Shown here one piece after another: positions 27,013-35,870 of a stretch of 64,000 bases of DNA. Position 1 is the stretch's first letter, and each line of letters opens with the position of its first letter. The notes beneath the pieces were generated by a model. It saw only the letters and a list, made by a program, of their open reading frames with translations, ran no database searches and had not been told where the DNA came from. Made by a program: the position numbers and the translations under genes. Source of the DNA: Cupriavidus taiwanensis LMG 19424 (GTDB taxonomy: Bacteria > Pseudomonadota > Gammaproteobacteria > Burkholderiales > Burkholderiaceae); the NCBI RefSeq assembly GCF_000069785.1, contig NC_010529.1:372001-436000 (forward strand). Direction: 5' to 3'.

Positions 27013-28011
27013 ATGACTACTCAACCGGACGTCCTCAAGCCGCTAAAGACCTGGAGCCACCTGGCCGCGCGGCGGCGCAAACCAAGCGAGTACGAGATCG
27101 TCTCGACGAATCTGCACTACACGACCGACAACCCCCACGCGCCGTTCGAACTCGATCCGAATTTCGAGATGGCGCAGTGGTTCAAGCGTCACCGCAACGC
27201 CTCGCCGCTGAAACACGCTGACTGGAACGCCTTTCGGGACCCCGACGAGCTCGTCTACCGCACCTACAACATTCTGCAGGACGGTCAGGAAACCTATGTG
27301 TCCGGTCTGCTGGACCAATTTTCCCAGCGCGGCCACGACTCCATGCTGGAGCACTCCTGGGCCGGCACGCTGGCGCGACTGTACACGCCGGCACGTTATC
27401 TGTTCCACACACTGCAAATGGGATCGGCCTACGTGACGCAGATGGCCCCCGCCTCCACGATCTCGAACTGCGCCGCCTACCAGACCGCCGACTCGCTGCG
27501 TTGGCTCACCCACACCGCGTATCGAACGCGAGAGCTGTCTCAGATCTTCAGCGACGTGGGCTTTGGCACCGACGAGCGCAGATGCTGGGAGCAAGATCCG
27601 GCCTGGCAGGGTTGGCGCAAGCTGGCCGAACACGCGCTCGTTGCATGGGACTGGGCAGAGTCCTTCGTCGCCTGCAGTCTAGTATTGAAGCCGGCGATGG
27701 AGGAAGTGGTCTTGCGCGGGCTTGGCGAGGCGGCGCGCCACAACGGCGACACCCTGCTCGGCTTGCTGACTGACGCGCAGCTTGCCGACGCCCAGCGGCA
27801 CCGGCGCTGGGCCGGCGCGCTCGTCCGCATGGCCCTGGAGACCCCAGGCAATCGTGACGTGCTGGCCGGCTCGATTTCCCGGTGGGCGGGGCTCGCGGAC
27901 GATGCGATTGCGGCCTACGGCGCGGCGTTGCCCGACGCGCCGAACACGAAGGCACGTGCCTGCGCGGCCGTGCGCGATTTCTGGGACATCATCGGCCTGG
28001 CGGGCCTGTAA
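27013..28011 (+). CDS. tmoE: Toluene monooxygenase hydroxylase beta subunit
   Basis: The 332-residue beta subunit of the hydroxylase, structurally like alpha but without the iron site. Family features include LKTWSHLAARRRKPSEYEIV near the start and NILQDGQETYVSGLLDQFSQ, close to TmoE/TbuA2, and the length fits. It begins 12 bp after tmoD with GGAGA upstream. It is the last intact gene of the operon; the tmoF remnant follows. Confidence 0.94.
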   Translation: MTTQPDVLKPLKTWSHLAARRRKPSEYEIVSTNLHYTTDNPHAPFELDPNFEMAQWFKRHRNASPLKHADWNAFRDPDELVYRTYNILQDGQETYVSGLLDQFSQRGHDSMLEHSWAGTLARLYTPARYLFHTLQMGSAYVTQMAPASTISNCAAYQTADSLRWLTHTAYRTRELSQIFSDVGFGTDERRCWEQDPAWQGWRKLAEHALVAWDWAESFVACSLVLKPAMEEVVLRGLGEAARHNGDTLLGLLTDAQLADAQRHRRWAGALVRMALETPGNRDVLAGSISRWAGLADDAIAAYGAALPDAPNTKARACAAVRDFWDIIGLAGL

Positions 28012-28035
28012 CGCAAGAAGTGTCGGGAGATGCGA

Positions 28036-28405
28036 CTCGACAGCCAGCATTGGAGCCCTATGAAATGCCAGATCGATCCGAAGGCGGCGCGACGTTCACC
28101 GTAGACGCGGAAGAAGACACTCTGCTGCGCAGCCCCGCGCGCCGGCATGACCTGCCAGCGGCGGTTCGAGGCGCGTCCACTTCTTCTATGGCGCCCGGCG
28201 CTCCTATCGACGTCCTGGAGAAACTCGCCGAAGACGAGCGCCTTGCGCGCTGTCGGTGGTACTGTCCGTACCGCAGAGCGCCTGGAAGAGTCCAACGGGT
28301 TTTCGAGCGTACGCTGACAGCTCGGCTCGGCAGTTACGACTTCTATATTTGCAGGCCTCCTTGAGCGAAACCGCGCAGGTGCTCCCGATGCACCAGGTGC
28401 GGACC
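28036..28405 (+). pseudogene. tmoF: Remnant of the tmoF reductase gene
   Basis: In the tmoF position but only about a third of the normal length, and readable in several frames. Pieces in order are ATFTVDAEEDTLLR (ferredoxin-domain start), VHFFYGAR and DVLEKLAEDERLA (NAD domain), FERTLTARLGSYDFYIC, and SETAQVLPMHQV near the end. The Cys-rich 2Fe-2S loop and the FAD RxYS region are gone, at least two frameshifts are present, and the last codons are cut by the IS4-family element at 28406. This would have been the FAD/2Fe-2S NADH reductase feeding the ferredoxin. The assignment rests on the order and position of short matches. Confidence 0.8.
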
Positions 28406-28481
28406 CAATCCACCCAAGTTTAGCCGTCAATAGAATCGCGATTTGCCCCCGCGAACGCTTGACATGTGACGAGGTTCGAGC

Positions 28482-28531
28482 GGCCGCCGCCCTGCTTGCG
28501 CTGGCTGTTTAGCGCAAGCAGGGCGGCGGCC
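28482..28531 (+). promoter_or_regulatory. Perfect 20-bp hairpin before the transposase
   Basis: Arms 28482-28501 and 28512-28531 are perfectly complementary over 20 bp around a 10-nt loop. It lies between the left terminal repeat and the transposase ATG at 28568. In IS10 and IS50 such leader hairpins limit transposase expression from outside transcripts; the same role here, damping read-through from the sigma-54 tmo promoter, is inference. Confidence 0.7.
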
Positions 28532-28567
28532 AATAGAGGATCGCTTCTCGATCTTCGCTTGGCTCTC

Positions 28568-29806
28568 ATGCCCCTGACCGATTTGTTCGCTTCGCTTACC
28601 GAATATCTGCACACCAAGGTCTTTCACGATCTTGCTCGCCATCCCGAACGACCCTCCGCATTCACCCGTCAGCGCAAGCTCACTCTGCCGACACTGATCG
28701 CCTTCATGCTTGGCAACTTGCGCATGGGCGTACAAGCCGAACTCGATCAATTCTTCGCCGCGCTCGCGCGCCAGAACATCTTGCGCCGTTGCGTCAGTGA
28801 ACAAGCCTTCGCCCAGGCTCGCAGCAAACTCAGCGGCGATGTCTTTGCTCACCTCAATGACTGGCTGCTTCGGCAGGTGTCAGACCATTTGCCGCGCTGG
28901 CATGGCTTTCGGCTAGTCGCCGCGGACGCCTCACACCTGCGTTTCGCCATCCGCCACAGCCATCTGCCTCGAGCCGCCACTCGCGATCAACTCGCCTTCG
29001 GCCTATACCTGCCCGGGGCCGAGATCATGCTCGCCGCCTCACTGCACAGCGTGCACGAGAACGAACGCCAGATCCTGTTCGAGCATCTGGACCGCCTGCA
29101 ATCCGACGACTTGCTCTTGCTCGATCGCGGCTACCCCGCCCGCTGGCTGGTGGCCGTGCTCAACCAACGAAAAATCCCTTTCTGCATGCGCGCCGACGGT
29201 AGCGGCTTTGCTGCCGTGCGGCACTTCGTCCGCTCCGGTCGCGACGAGGCCATCGTCACGCTCCCGGCTCCAGCCCGAAATGACGCGCGCGACTATGAGT
29301 GTGCGGCTACTCCGCAGACCGTCCGGCTGATCCGGCAGATCTCGCCAGCCGGCAAGGTGCGCGTGCTCATCACCAATCTGCTCGACATGCACCACTATCC
29401 GGCTGCCACCTTCCGCGATCTCTATCACCAGCGCTGGCGCCTCGAGGAGGCGTTCAAACGCCTCAAACACCGCATGGCACTCGAACATCTGTCCGGCCTC
29501 TCGCAGTTGGCCGCCAGGCAGGACTTCGGCGCCAAAATCCTATGTGACAACCTGCACGCCCTATGCTGCCTCACCGCCGCGCAGGAACATGACATTGACT
29601 CGGACCATCGGATCAACCGTACCTACGCCATTACCGCGCTCAAACCTGTCCTGCCTGCGGTTCTGCTCGGCCTGCGCTGGGCCAGGGCTGCTCTGAATGA
29701 GACCTTGGCCTTGATCGCAACACGTATCCATCGCGTGCGACCGGATCGCGCCAAGCCCCGTCCGCCTCGCCAGAAGCCTCATCATGCTGCCTATAAGGCT
29801 TGTTGA
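28568..29806 (+). CDS. IS4-family transposase
   Basis: About 412 residues from ATG 28568. It has the DDE_Tnp_1 core with VAADASHLRFA, LLLLDRGYPARWL and the YREK-like YHQRWRLEEAFKRLKHRMAL carrying the catalytic Glu. The N-terminal LPTLIAFMLGNLRMGVQAEL helical region is typical. It is intact. Confidence 0.9.
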   Translation: MPLTDLFASLTEYLHTKVFHDLARHPERPSAFTRQRKLTLPTLIAFMLGNLRMGVQAELDQFFAALARQNILRRCVSEQAFAQARSKLSGDVFAHLNDWLLRQVSDHLPRWHGFRLVAADASHLRFAIRHSHLPRAATRDQLAFGLYLPGAEIMLAASLHSVHENERQILFEHLDRLQSDDLLLLDRGYPARWLVAVLNQRKIPFCMRADGSGFAAVRHFVRSGRDEAIVTLPAPARNDARDYECAATPQTVRLIRQISPAGKVRVLITNLLDMHHYPAATFRDLYHQRWRLEEAFKRLKHRMALEHLSGLSQLAARQDFGAKILCDNLHALCCLTAAQEHDIDSDHRINRTYAITALKPVLPAVLLGLRWARAALNETLALIATRIHRVRPDRAKPRPPRQKPHHAAYKAC

Positions 29807-29847
29807 TGCTTACAGTAACTTGGGTGGATTGATTTCTCCCCCCCGGG

Positions 29848-30120
29848 ATGTCGGATGGGATCGTTGAAGAATTGAGTAATCGCTATATTATTGACGCGCT
29901 CCGGCGACATAAGGTCAACGTCAGGGATATTTCGCTCATTATCGATGCAGCACCCGCCTCACACGAAGCATGTCAAGTATTTTCGATTCCCACTGCCTAC
30001 CCAACATTGCGCCGCCTCTACAGCCTGAAAGCGAATAGTCCTACAACGTCAGTTATTGGCGTGGTCGAATCCCCGTTCGATCGGCTAGCTTGCTCTGCGA
30101 GCTTTGAAGCGACCTACTAA
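29848..30120 (+). pseudogene. Possible GntR/UTRA effector-domain fragment
   Basis: Ninety residues resembling the C-terminal UTRA ligand domain of GntR regulators: DISLIIDAAPASHEACQVFS followed by PTLRRLYSL and a terminal VVESPFDRLACSASFEATY. There is no DNA-binding domain and the frame starts at the IS4 boundary, so it is at best the tail of a broken regulator. The identification is tentative. Confidence 0.4.
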
Positions 30121-30289
30121 ATCATGCCGCGTCGACCCTCGTCGTGATCAGCCTATTGACTCCCACACATGCTCGATATTGAAGTTCAGGAAGAGCCGCC
30201 TCATCACCGCATTGCCCCAACAATTTCCCTTTCGGCTGATGCTGAAAATCTCCTGATGCTACCTGTGCATGGCTTAATATTCATCGCTC

Positions 30290-30530
30290 ACCTACCGGGC
30301 AGCTTAGACCGGTCGTCGCAAGTACAGAAGACTGGGCAGATTGCAGATTTTCATCTACGGCTTTGGCGGGTGTCGCCAACCAAGCGATTTTTCGAGGTCT
30401 GCTATTCAGCTCATTGGCAACGGCCTGAATCTCTCGAGTGCTCCAATGGGCCAGGACAACCGCTCGACCCGTTCGTGACAGGAAGGTTACTTTCAAGCGG
30501 CGTCCGAGCGGATCTGTACAACCTTGCCCC
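30290..30530 (-). pseudogene. IS30-family transposase, C-terminal fragment
   Basis: The minus frame reads STREIQAVANELNSRPRKIA followed by WLATPAKAVDENLQSA, matching the IS30 C-terminus (NxRPRKxLGWxTPAEA). The fragment is short and decayed. Confidence 0.75.
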
Positions 30531-30534
30531 ATGG

Positions 30535-30720
30535 CGTTAGTTCGGCGACGCGGGTGAAGTGGGAGGCGAGCAAATACGCCGCAGGTAAGCCTCCGAATCG
30601 AGATCATTCAGGTTGGCTAGAGCCACCGCCGAATAGACGGCGGCGCCGCGTTCGCTGCTACGTCCGTTGTCGACTGACTTAATGCGCAGCCCATCGGCTT
30701 CGTGGTATCGCTTTTGGACG
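30535..30720 (-). pseudogene. IS66 TnpC, C-terminal fragment
   Basis: The minus frame reads SVDNGRSSERGAAVYS and ANLNDLDSEAYLRRI, the end region of IS66 transposases (GGxRAAxxYSLIxTAKLNxxDPxAYL). It is decayed and joined to the IS30 fragment. Confidence 0.65.
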
Positions 30721-30919
30721 ATACCTTGCTCAGCGCCGAGCGTAGCCAGACCTCGAAGGCTTACGCCCGTTCCTGTCGGACACGCTTTCGCTCGTAGGGC
30801 GCTTCTCGCGGATGTCAGCGTCGTTCCTGCGTGCCAGGAGAGATAGTGGATCTTTCGTCTAGCATGGGCAAGACATCCAACCCCTGAACATGGCGTCTTT
30901 ATAAATGGAGTTGTAGCTT

Positions 30920-31200
30920 GCGACCGTGTCGGTGCAGAATTCTTCTGAAGCCTTTCACCAGGGCCGAGTTCTGCGGGAAGAGCGGATCTGAGTTCCTCCC
31001 TGACATACGTTCATCGAGGTGCCAAGCGGAGCCCGGTGCGACGCGTCCGGCGTTCGCCCGACGGGGAAACTGCGCGCCAAACCAGTCACACCAGTTCCGC
31101 ACCCACTCGGTGTTGAAGCTCACCCCGCACTGGATGTGAAGCTGTAATGCGTTGTATCGTGGCTCATCTGAACTGAGTCTGGAAAACCGGAAGTCGCCAA
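30920..31200 (-). pseudogene. IS6-family transposase fragment
   Basis: The minus frame contains GVSFNTEWVRNWCDWFGAQF and GSAWHLDERM, matching the HTH and first catalytic Asp region of IS6/IS26-type transposases. It is followed by FRRILHRHG in a shifted register. Not functional. Confidence 0.7.
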
Positions 31201-31339
31201 ACACCCAGACTTCCAAGAGCTCAGCCGGATGAAAACCCATAAGAATGCCAACCTTCGCCCGCCGACCCGAGATCCAAGACATCACCGAACATGGTCTGAG
31301 TGTCCCGAAGCAACCGCTTAGCCATTGCGTTACAGCACC

Positions 31340-31700
31340 GACGGCTCAAGTGGCTGGGCCGTTGTCTGGCCGGTAGCGTGCCGACGCTTCGTCCCGGCCG
31401 GGCCGCTCGCCGTGGAGGACCCGTCCAAGGCCCTGTTGATCGTGGAGTTGAGCCAACGGCGTATGCTCCAGCGGCAAATCGCCCGCAATGTTGGTGTTTC
31501 CGAACCCACTGTAGCCGGTGCTCGCGCGCGCTAGCCTGTCCAGGCTCGCGGGTCTTCAGCCACGCGAGCCCGTCATGCGCTTTGAACAGGCCGCTCCGGG
31601 TGACCTGCTGCACATCAATACCAAGCTCGGTCGCATTTGAGCGGCCCAGCCACCGCGTGACCGGCAACTCCGCGATTCAATTGGCAGCAACACAAGTGCG
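31340..31700 (+). pseudogene. IS481-family transposase fragment
   Basis: PLAVEDPSKALLIVELSQRR and MLQRQIARNVGVSEPTV correspond to the IS481 N-terminal HTH. Frameshifted pieces LQPREPVMR, GDLLHINTKLG and SHRVTGN follow. Several frame changes; decayed. Confidence 0.72.
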
Positions 31701-31741
31701 ACAAGCCGTCATGAGGTGTGCACCGCACTTAATCGATAACC

Positions 31742-32593
31742 TTAATTCCGTACGCCACTTCCGACCGTCGCTTTGCGCCAGCGGCTTTGGTCAAAAGGAA
31801 ACATAAGGTAATCGCGCACCGTGATCGGTTCAGACTGGCTTGCGAGGCCAACTTCCGGCCACTCGTCCTTTGTCGGCCAGTACGCCGTACGGAAAATCGT
31901 GTCCCAGAGCGTCGTAAATGTCCCGAAGTTTCGGCCCCTGTGACGCGCTTCTATTGAATGGTGAATACGATGGAACTTGCCATCCCCGACGATGTATCGT
32001 AGCAGCCCAAGATGAATTCGCGTGCTCGAGTGAGACAAGTGGACCTGAAAGGCAATCAGCGTCAGGGCAACAGTTGGCACGACGCCAGATTCGAAGCGGA
32101 TCAGAGCGAGCGGCATTGCGACGAAAAAAGCATAAATAAGCGGCTCAGATAAGTGATGAGCACAATTCCAAGCCGTCAGTTCGCGGATAGAATGATGGGT
32201 GGCGTGCATGCGCCACAGGAATGGAATAGCATGCTGTGCACGGTGCATCCAGTAGCGGAAGAAATCAGCGGCAATTGCGACTAGAACGCCTGAAAGAACG
32301 CCGAAGCCCGCGCTAATAATTGCGTTGTCAGAGTGAAACAACGTCCCGAAATTCACCGTCAGGAGCGGCTTGACCCCTAACCATTCAAGAGCCACAGCGT
32401 AGACGTGCCAGACAACTGCAGCGAACCCAAGGCGAATGATCCAATTTCGTACTCCGCGAACATATGACGCAAAACTGTATCGATAAGCCGGAAACATCAG
32501 CTCGAGCGCGACACAGACGGTAGCGAATATCGCTACGAACTTGAACGAGTTTACGAAAAACCCGGCCATCTGATTTACATCAAAAAGGTGCAA
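31742..32593 (-). CDS. Fatty acid hydroxylase / sterol desaturase family protein
   Basis: A 283-residue integral membrane di-iron oxygenase of the FA_hydroxylase superfamily. The His clusters are complete: His117-RAQ-His121, His130-ATHH134 and His208-RIHH212, with further His in SHSSTRIH and EARHRGRN. About four hydrophobic segments surround them. Members hydroxylate or desaturate lipids, sterols or carotenoids at the membrane; the substrate here is unknown. It is isolated between an IS481 remnant and an empty stretch, so no operon partner helps. The frame looks intact, with a normal length for bacterial members. Confidence 0.88.
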   Translation of the reverse strand: MHLFDVNQMAGFFVNSFKFVAIFATVCVALELMFPAYRYSFASYVRGVRNWIIRLGFAAVVWHVYAVALEWLGVKPLLTVNFGTLFHSDNAIISAGFGVLSGVLVAIAADFFRYWMHRAQHAIPFLWRMHATHHSIRELTAWNCAHHLSEPLIYAFFVAMPLALIRFESGVVPTVALTLIAFQVHLSHSSTRIHLGLLRYIVGDGKFHRIHHSIEARHRGRNFGTFTTLWDTIFRTAYWPTKDEWPEVGLASQSEPITVRDYLMFPFDQSRWRKATVGSGVRN

Positions 32594-33372
32594 TTGTCTA
32601 CTCCGTCAACGAGGCTGTATGCTTTCTGGTGGAGATTTTAGGCCAATGGAAACGCGATATGTCGCTCAAGCCATTTTCGCTCGGATCGCGCGCACAAAAA
32701 CCAAGCAATCTTGACGTTACATTCCATGGCGTATTCACACAGAGATCTGCCACCGTTGGAATCTATCACGGATAGGTCGACATTTCTCGAAGTTTGGCAA
32801 TCGATTGTTTGGATGGGACTCATTCGAATCCCAAATGACTCTCACACCTCCGCAGTTCTGGTCTACGCCGGAATCTCAGAAAATCCCGCCATAACGGCAA
32901 ACGGGTTATGACGCAGGGCCGCTGTTCGATGAGGATTGTCGAAAAGGTGGCGGCGATCCTGACAGTATCGACAGACCCAATGTAGATTGGCTGGACCGGA
33001 TCCAGATGTCGCTGAAGGCCGCCAGCGCCACATCGTACTAGCCATCGGTGTTGGTCGAGCGCATGGGCGTTCAAGTTTGGAGACGAGCCCGCCCAGGCCG
33101 CACACGCCGATGCCGGCCTTGAATACCGTTACGCCACCTGACAGATTGACCGCGAAGAAGAACGCCTTGGTCGGGACCATGTGCGACAGGATCGTTCTCG
33201 CGATCGCATTGCTTGCATTGATTCAGCGCGTTGAAGTTCGATATCTTTAAAACTCAAAGCCGAAATGCAAGACCTCGAATTTTCGGCCTCAGTGTGCGAG
33301 AACGGGTAGTTGAGGATATCTCCGACCGGACACGGTTCCAGGCCGGCATGGAGCGTTTAGCTTGGGAACTAA
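32594..33372. other. About 780 bp without a recognisable gene
   Basis: Only short open frames, none with a family motif that I recognise. A minus-strand frame at 32863-33180 has a hydrophobic beginning but no support. Probably decayed sequence up to IS-A copy 3. Confidence 0.4.
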
Positions 33373-34675
33373 CAGGCCGCTGAAATACCTCCAGCGGACG
33401 TCAGCGCGACGATTGGCTGAAGCGTTGCTTTGAGGATCCCATCCAATCCCACATTCATGCGCGGCGCAGATACCTTCACGGAAAGCTTGTTCACTATGCG
33501 GAGGCTGGAGGATTTCGTGCCGCAGTCCCATCCGCTGCGCTCGATCCGGACTATGGCCAACCAGGCGCTGGTGAAGATGGACCGGCTGTTCGCGCAGATG
33601 TACGAGGCCGATATCAAGGGTGGCCGCCCCAGTATCGCGCCGGAGAAGTTGCTGCGGGCCATGCTGCTGCAGGTGCTCTACAGCATTCGCTCTGAGCGCC
33701 AGCTCATGGAGCAGACGCAATACAGCCTGCTGTTTCGCTGGTTCATCGGGCTGTCGATGGACGACTCAGTTTGGGTGCCCACGGTCTTCACCAAGAACCG
33801 CGAGCGACTGATCAAGCATGATGCGGTGATCCAGTTTTTCAACGAGGTGCTGGCCATCGCGCAGAAGAAGAACTGGCTGTCGGGTGAGCACTTCAGCGTG
33901 GACGGCACGCTGATACAGGCGTGGGCAGGCCACAAGAGCTTCGTGCGCAAGGATGGCGACGACCAAGACGATGACGCCGGCGGCAACTTCAAAGGTCGCA
34001 AGCGCAGCAACGAGACACACGAATCCAAGACCGATCCCGATGCCAAGCTCTACCGCAAGGGCAAGACATCCAGTGAGCTGCGCTACATGGGTCATACCCT
34101 GAGCGACAACCGCCATGGCCTGGTGGTTAGCGCCATGGTGACCAAGGCGGACGGACACGCCGAGCGGGAGGCCGCAAAGGTCATGCTTAACGATGCCAGG
34201 CAGGTGATTGAAGACCTGAATGTGGAAGTCACCGTGGGCGCGGACAAGGGCTATGACGCGCACGAGTTCATTGAGGCCTGCCTGGAAATGAAGGTGACGC
34301 CCCACGTGGCGCAGAACACATCGGGTCGTCGCTCGGCCGTTGCTGATGCCATTGCTTCCAGCGCCGGTTATGCCGTCTCGCAACAAAAGCGCAAGCTGAT
34401 CGAACAGGGCTTCGGGTGGGTCAAGACCGTGGGGCGCATGCGTCAGGTGATGGTGCGCGGTCTGAAGAAAGTCGATCAGATGTTTGTGCTGAGCATGGCC
34501 GCCTACCACCTCGTGCGCATGCGCTCGCTGGGACAAATCCGTCCGCAGTTGCAGTAATCGCGCTAATGAGGCCGGAATGGGCGCCAAAACGCGGAAAAAG
34601 CCGAGGCAGTGACGTCCGGCTTCCGGATTGTGAAAAACAGCGCTCCCAGCCTTGCGGGGAAAAACTCATCGCTAG
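33373..34675 (+). mobile_element. IS5-family element IS-A, copy 3 (right end cut)
   Basis: The left repeat is intact with CTAA before it. On the right the last 24 bp, including the inverted repeat, are missing: the sequence runs to CATCGCTAG and then enters IS-B copy 1. IS-B used the CTAG inside the IS-A terminus as its target. Confidence 0.9.
33457..34557 (+). CDS. IS5-family transposase (IS-A copy 3)
   Basis: Intact, about 366 residues, differing from copies 1 and 2 at a few positions (Ser for Asn in TQYSLLF, Asn for Ser in AGGNFKG, Ala for Pro in SAVADAI). The transposase could act in trans although this copy has lost its right end. Confidence 0.9.
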   Translation: MRGADTFTESLFTMRRLEDFVPQSHPLRSIRTMANQALVKMDRLFAQMYEADIKGGRPSIAPEKLLRAMLLQVLYSIRSERQLMEQTQYSLLFRWFIGLSMDDSVWVPTVFTKNRERLIKHDAVIQFFNEVLAIAQKKNWLSGEHFSVDGTLIQAWAGHKSFVRKDGDDQDDDAGGNFKGRKRSNETHESKTDPDAKLYRKGKTSSELRYMGHTLSDNRHGLVVSAMVTKADGHAEREAAKVMLNDARQVIEDLNVEVTVGADKGYDAHEFIEACLEMKVTPHVAQNTSGRRSAVADAIASSAGYAVSQQKRKLIEQGFGWVKTVGRMRQVMVRGLKKVDQMFVLSMAAYHLVRMRSLGQIRPQLQ

Positions 34676-35866
34676 GGATGCTCTGCACAATTAGCCGGCG
34701 GATGTGCTTGCAATGAATCGTCGAGCCAGCGAGCATGTGGCGCATGAAACAAACTGACCTTGGACTGAACTTGTCGACCAAGCGCACCCGCAAGCGCGAA
34801 TTCCTGGACGAGATGAACCGTGTGGTGCCATGGGCCGATCTGGTGATGCTGATCGCTCCGTACGCCCCGGAAGGCAAGCGCGGCCGTCCCCCGTTCGCGG
34901 TCGAGGCAATGCTGCGCATCCACTTCCTTCAGCAATGGTTCGGCCTGTCGGACCCGGCGATGGAAGAAGCGCTGCACGACGTGCCGCTGTATCGGGAGTT
35001 CGCCGGGCTGGACAACTGGACGGTGAGGCTGCCCGACGAGAGCACCATCCTGCGGTTCCGTCACCTGCTGGAGAAGCACAAGCTGGCCGCTCAGATCCTC
35101 GCGCTGGTCAACGACATCCTTCGCGACAAGGGATTGATGCTGCGCGCGGGCACGGTGGTGGACGCGACACTGATCAGCGCACCGAGTTCGACCAAGAATG
35201 GGTCGGGCGAACGCGACCCAGAGATGCACCAGAGCAAGAAAGGAAACCAGTGGTATTTCGGCATGAAAGCGCACATTGGCGTGGACGCCGAAAGCGGGCT
35301 GGTGCACACGGTGCGGGGCACGGCGGGCAAGGTCAACGACGTGGTTGAGGGCAACAGCCTGCTGCATGGAGAGGAAACCGACGCGTTCGGCGATGCGGGC
35401 TATCAGGGCGTGGAGAAGCGTCCGGACGCGCGGGCGGGCGTGAACTGGCACGTAGCGATGAAGCCAGGCAAACGTCGCGTCCTGGACCAAAGCAAACCAC
35501 TTGGCGCGCTCGTCGATCAGGTCGAGCGAATCAAGGCGGGCATCCGGGCCAAGGTCGAGCATCCGTTCCGGGTCATCAAGCGGCAGTTCGGCTACACCAA
35601 GGTCCGCTATCGAGGGCTGAGGAAGAACACCGCGCAACTCATGACCTTGTTCGCACTGTCCAACTTGTGGATGGCGCGCGGCAAACTGCTGGCTGCCGGG
35701 GCATGAGCGCGTTTCTGGCTCACGCCGATGCCTCGCGCGCAGCCCGCGAATGCTGCTTCGCGCGTGCGAGATAGCTTCGCTCCGAGCTGATAGGTTGGCG
35801 TCGTGGCGCATTCAGCTTCCTGTTAAACGGCCAAGCACACTCGATTCGCGTTTGTGCAGAGTATCC
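34676..35866 (+). mobile_element. IS5-family element IS-B, copy 1
   Basis: About 1.19 kb with ends GGATGCTCTGCACAA and, inverted, GGATACTCTGCACAA. It is flanked by CTAG on both sides (34672-34675 and 35867-35870). The right CTAG is shared with IS-B copy 2, which follows immediately. Confidence 0.9.
34735..35706 (+). CDS. IS5-family transposase (IS-B copy 1)
   Basis: 323 residues, close to E. coli IS5 InsH: RGRPPFAVEAMLRIHFLQQW, FGLSDPAMEEALHD, TVVDATLISAPSSTKN, KKGNQWYFGMKAHIGVDAES and the C-terminal Glu region RAKVEHPFRVIKRQFGY. Intact; either ATG 34735 or 34744 could start it. Confidence 0.92.
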   Translation: MWRMKQTDLGLNLSTKRTRKREFLDEMNRVVPWADLVMLIAPYAPEGKRGRPPFAVEAMLRIHFLQQWFGLSDPAMEEALHDVPLYREFAGLDNWTVRLPDESTILRFRHLLEKHKLAAQILALVNDILRDKGLMLRAGTVVDATLISAPSSTKNGSGERDPEMHQSKKGNQWYFGMKAHIGVDAESGLVHTVRGTAGKVNDVVEGNSLLHGEETDAFGDAGYQGVEKRPDARAGVNWHVAMKPGKRRVLDQSKPLGALVDQVERIKAGIRAKVEHPFRVIKRQFGYTKVRYRGLRKNTAQLMTLFALSNLWMARGKLLAAGA

Positions 35867-35870
35867 CTAG

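Larger units (their letters stand above)
28406..29831 (+). mobile_element. IS4-family element next to tmoF
   Basis: About 1.43 kb with inverted repeats CAATCCACCCAAGTT at both ends (28406 and, inverted, ending 29831). No target duplication is visible in the flanks, so a deletion probably went with its arrival, consistent with the truncated tmoF. Confidence 0.88.

Noticed and set aside
30899..31285. A possible single 128-aa gene on the minus strand
   Set aside because: Its middle matches an IS6-family transposase in a broken register, so the open frame is accidental.
32863..33180. Minus frame with a hydrophobic start
   Set aside because: It is short, with an abrupt change to Arg/Ser-rich sequence and no recognisable domain; not enough to call a gene.
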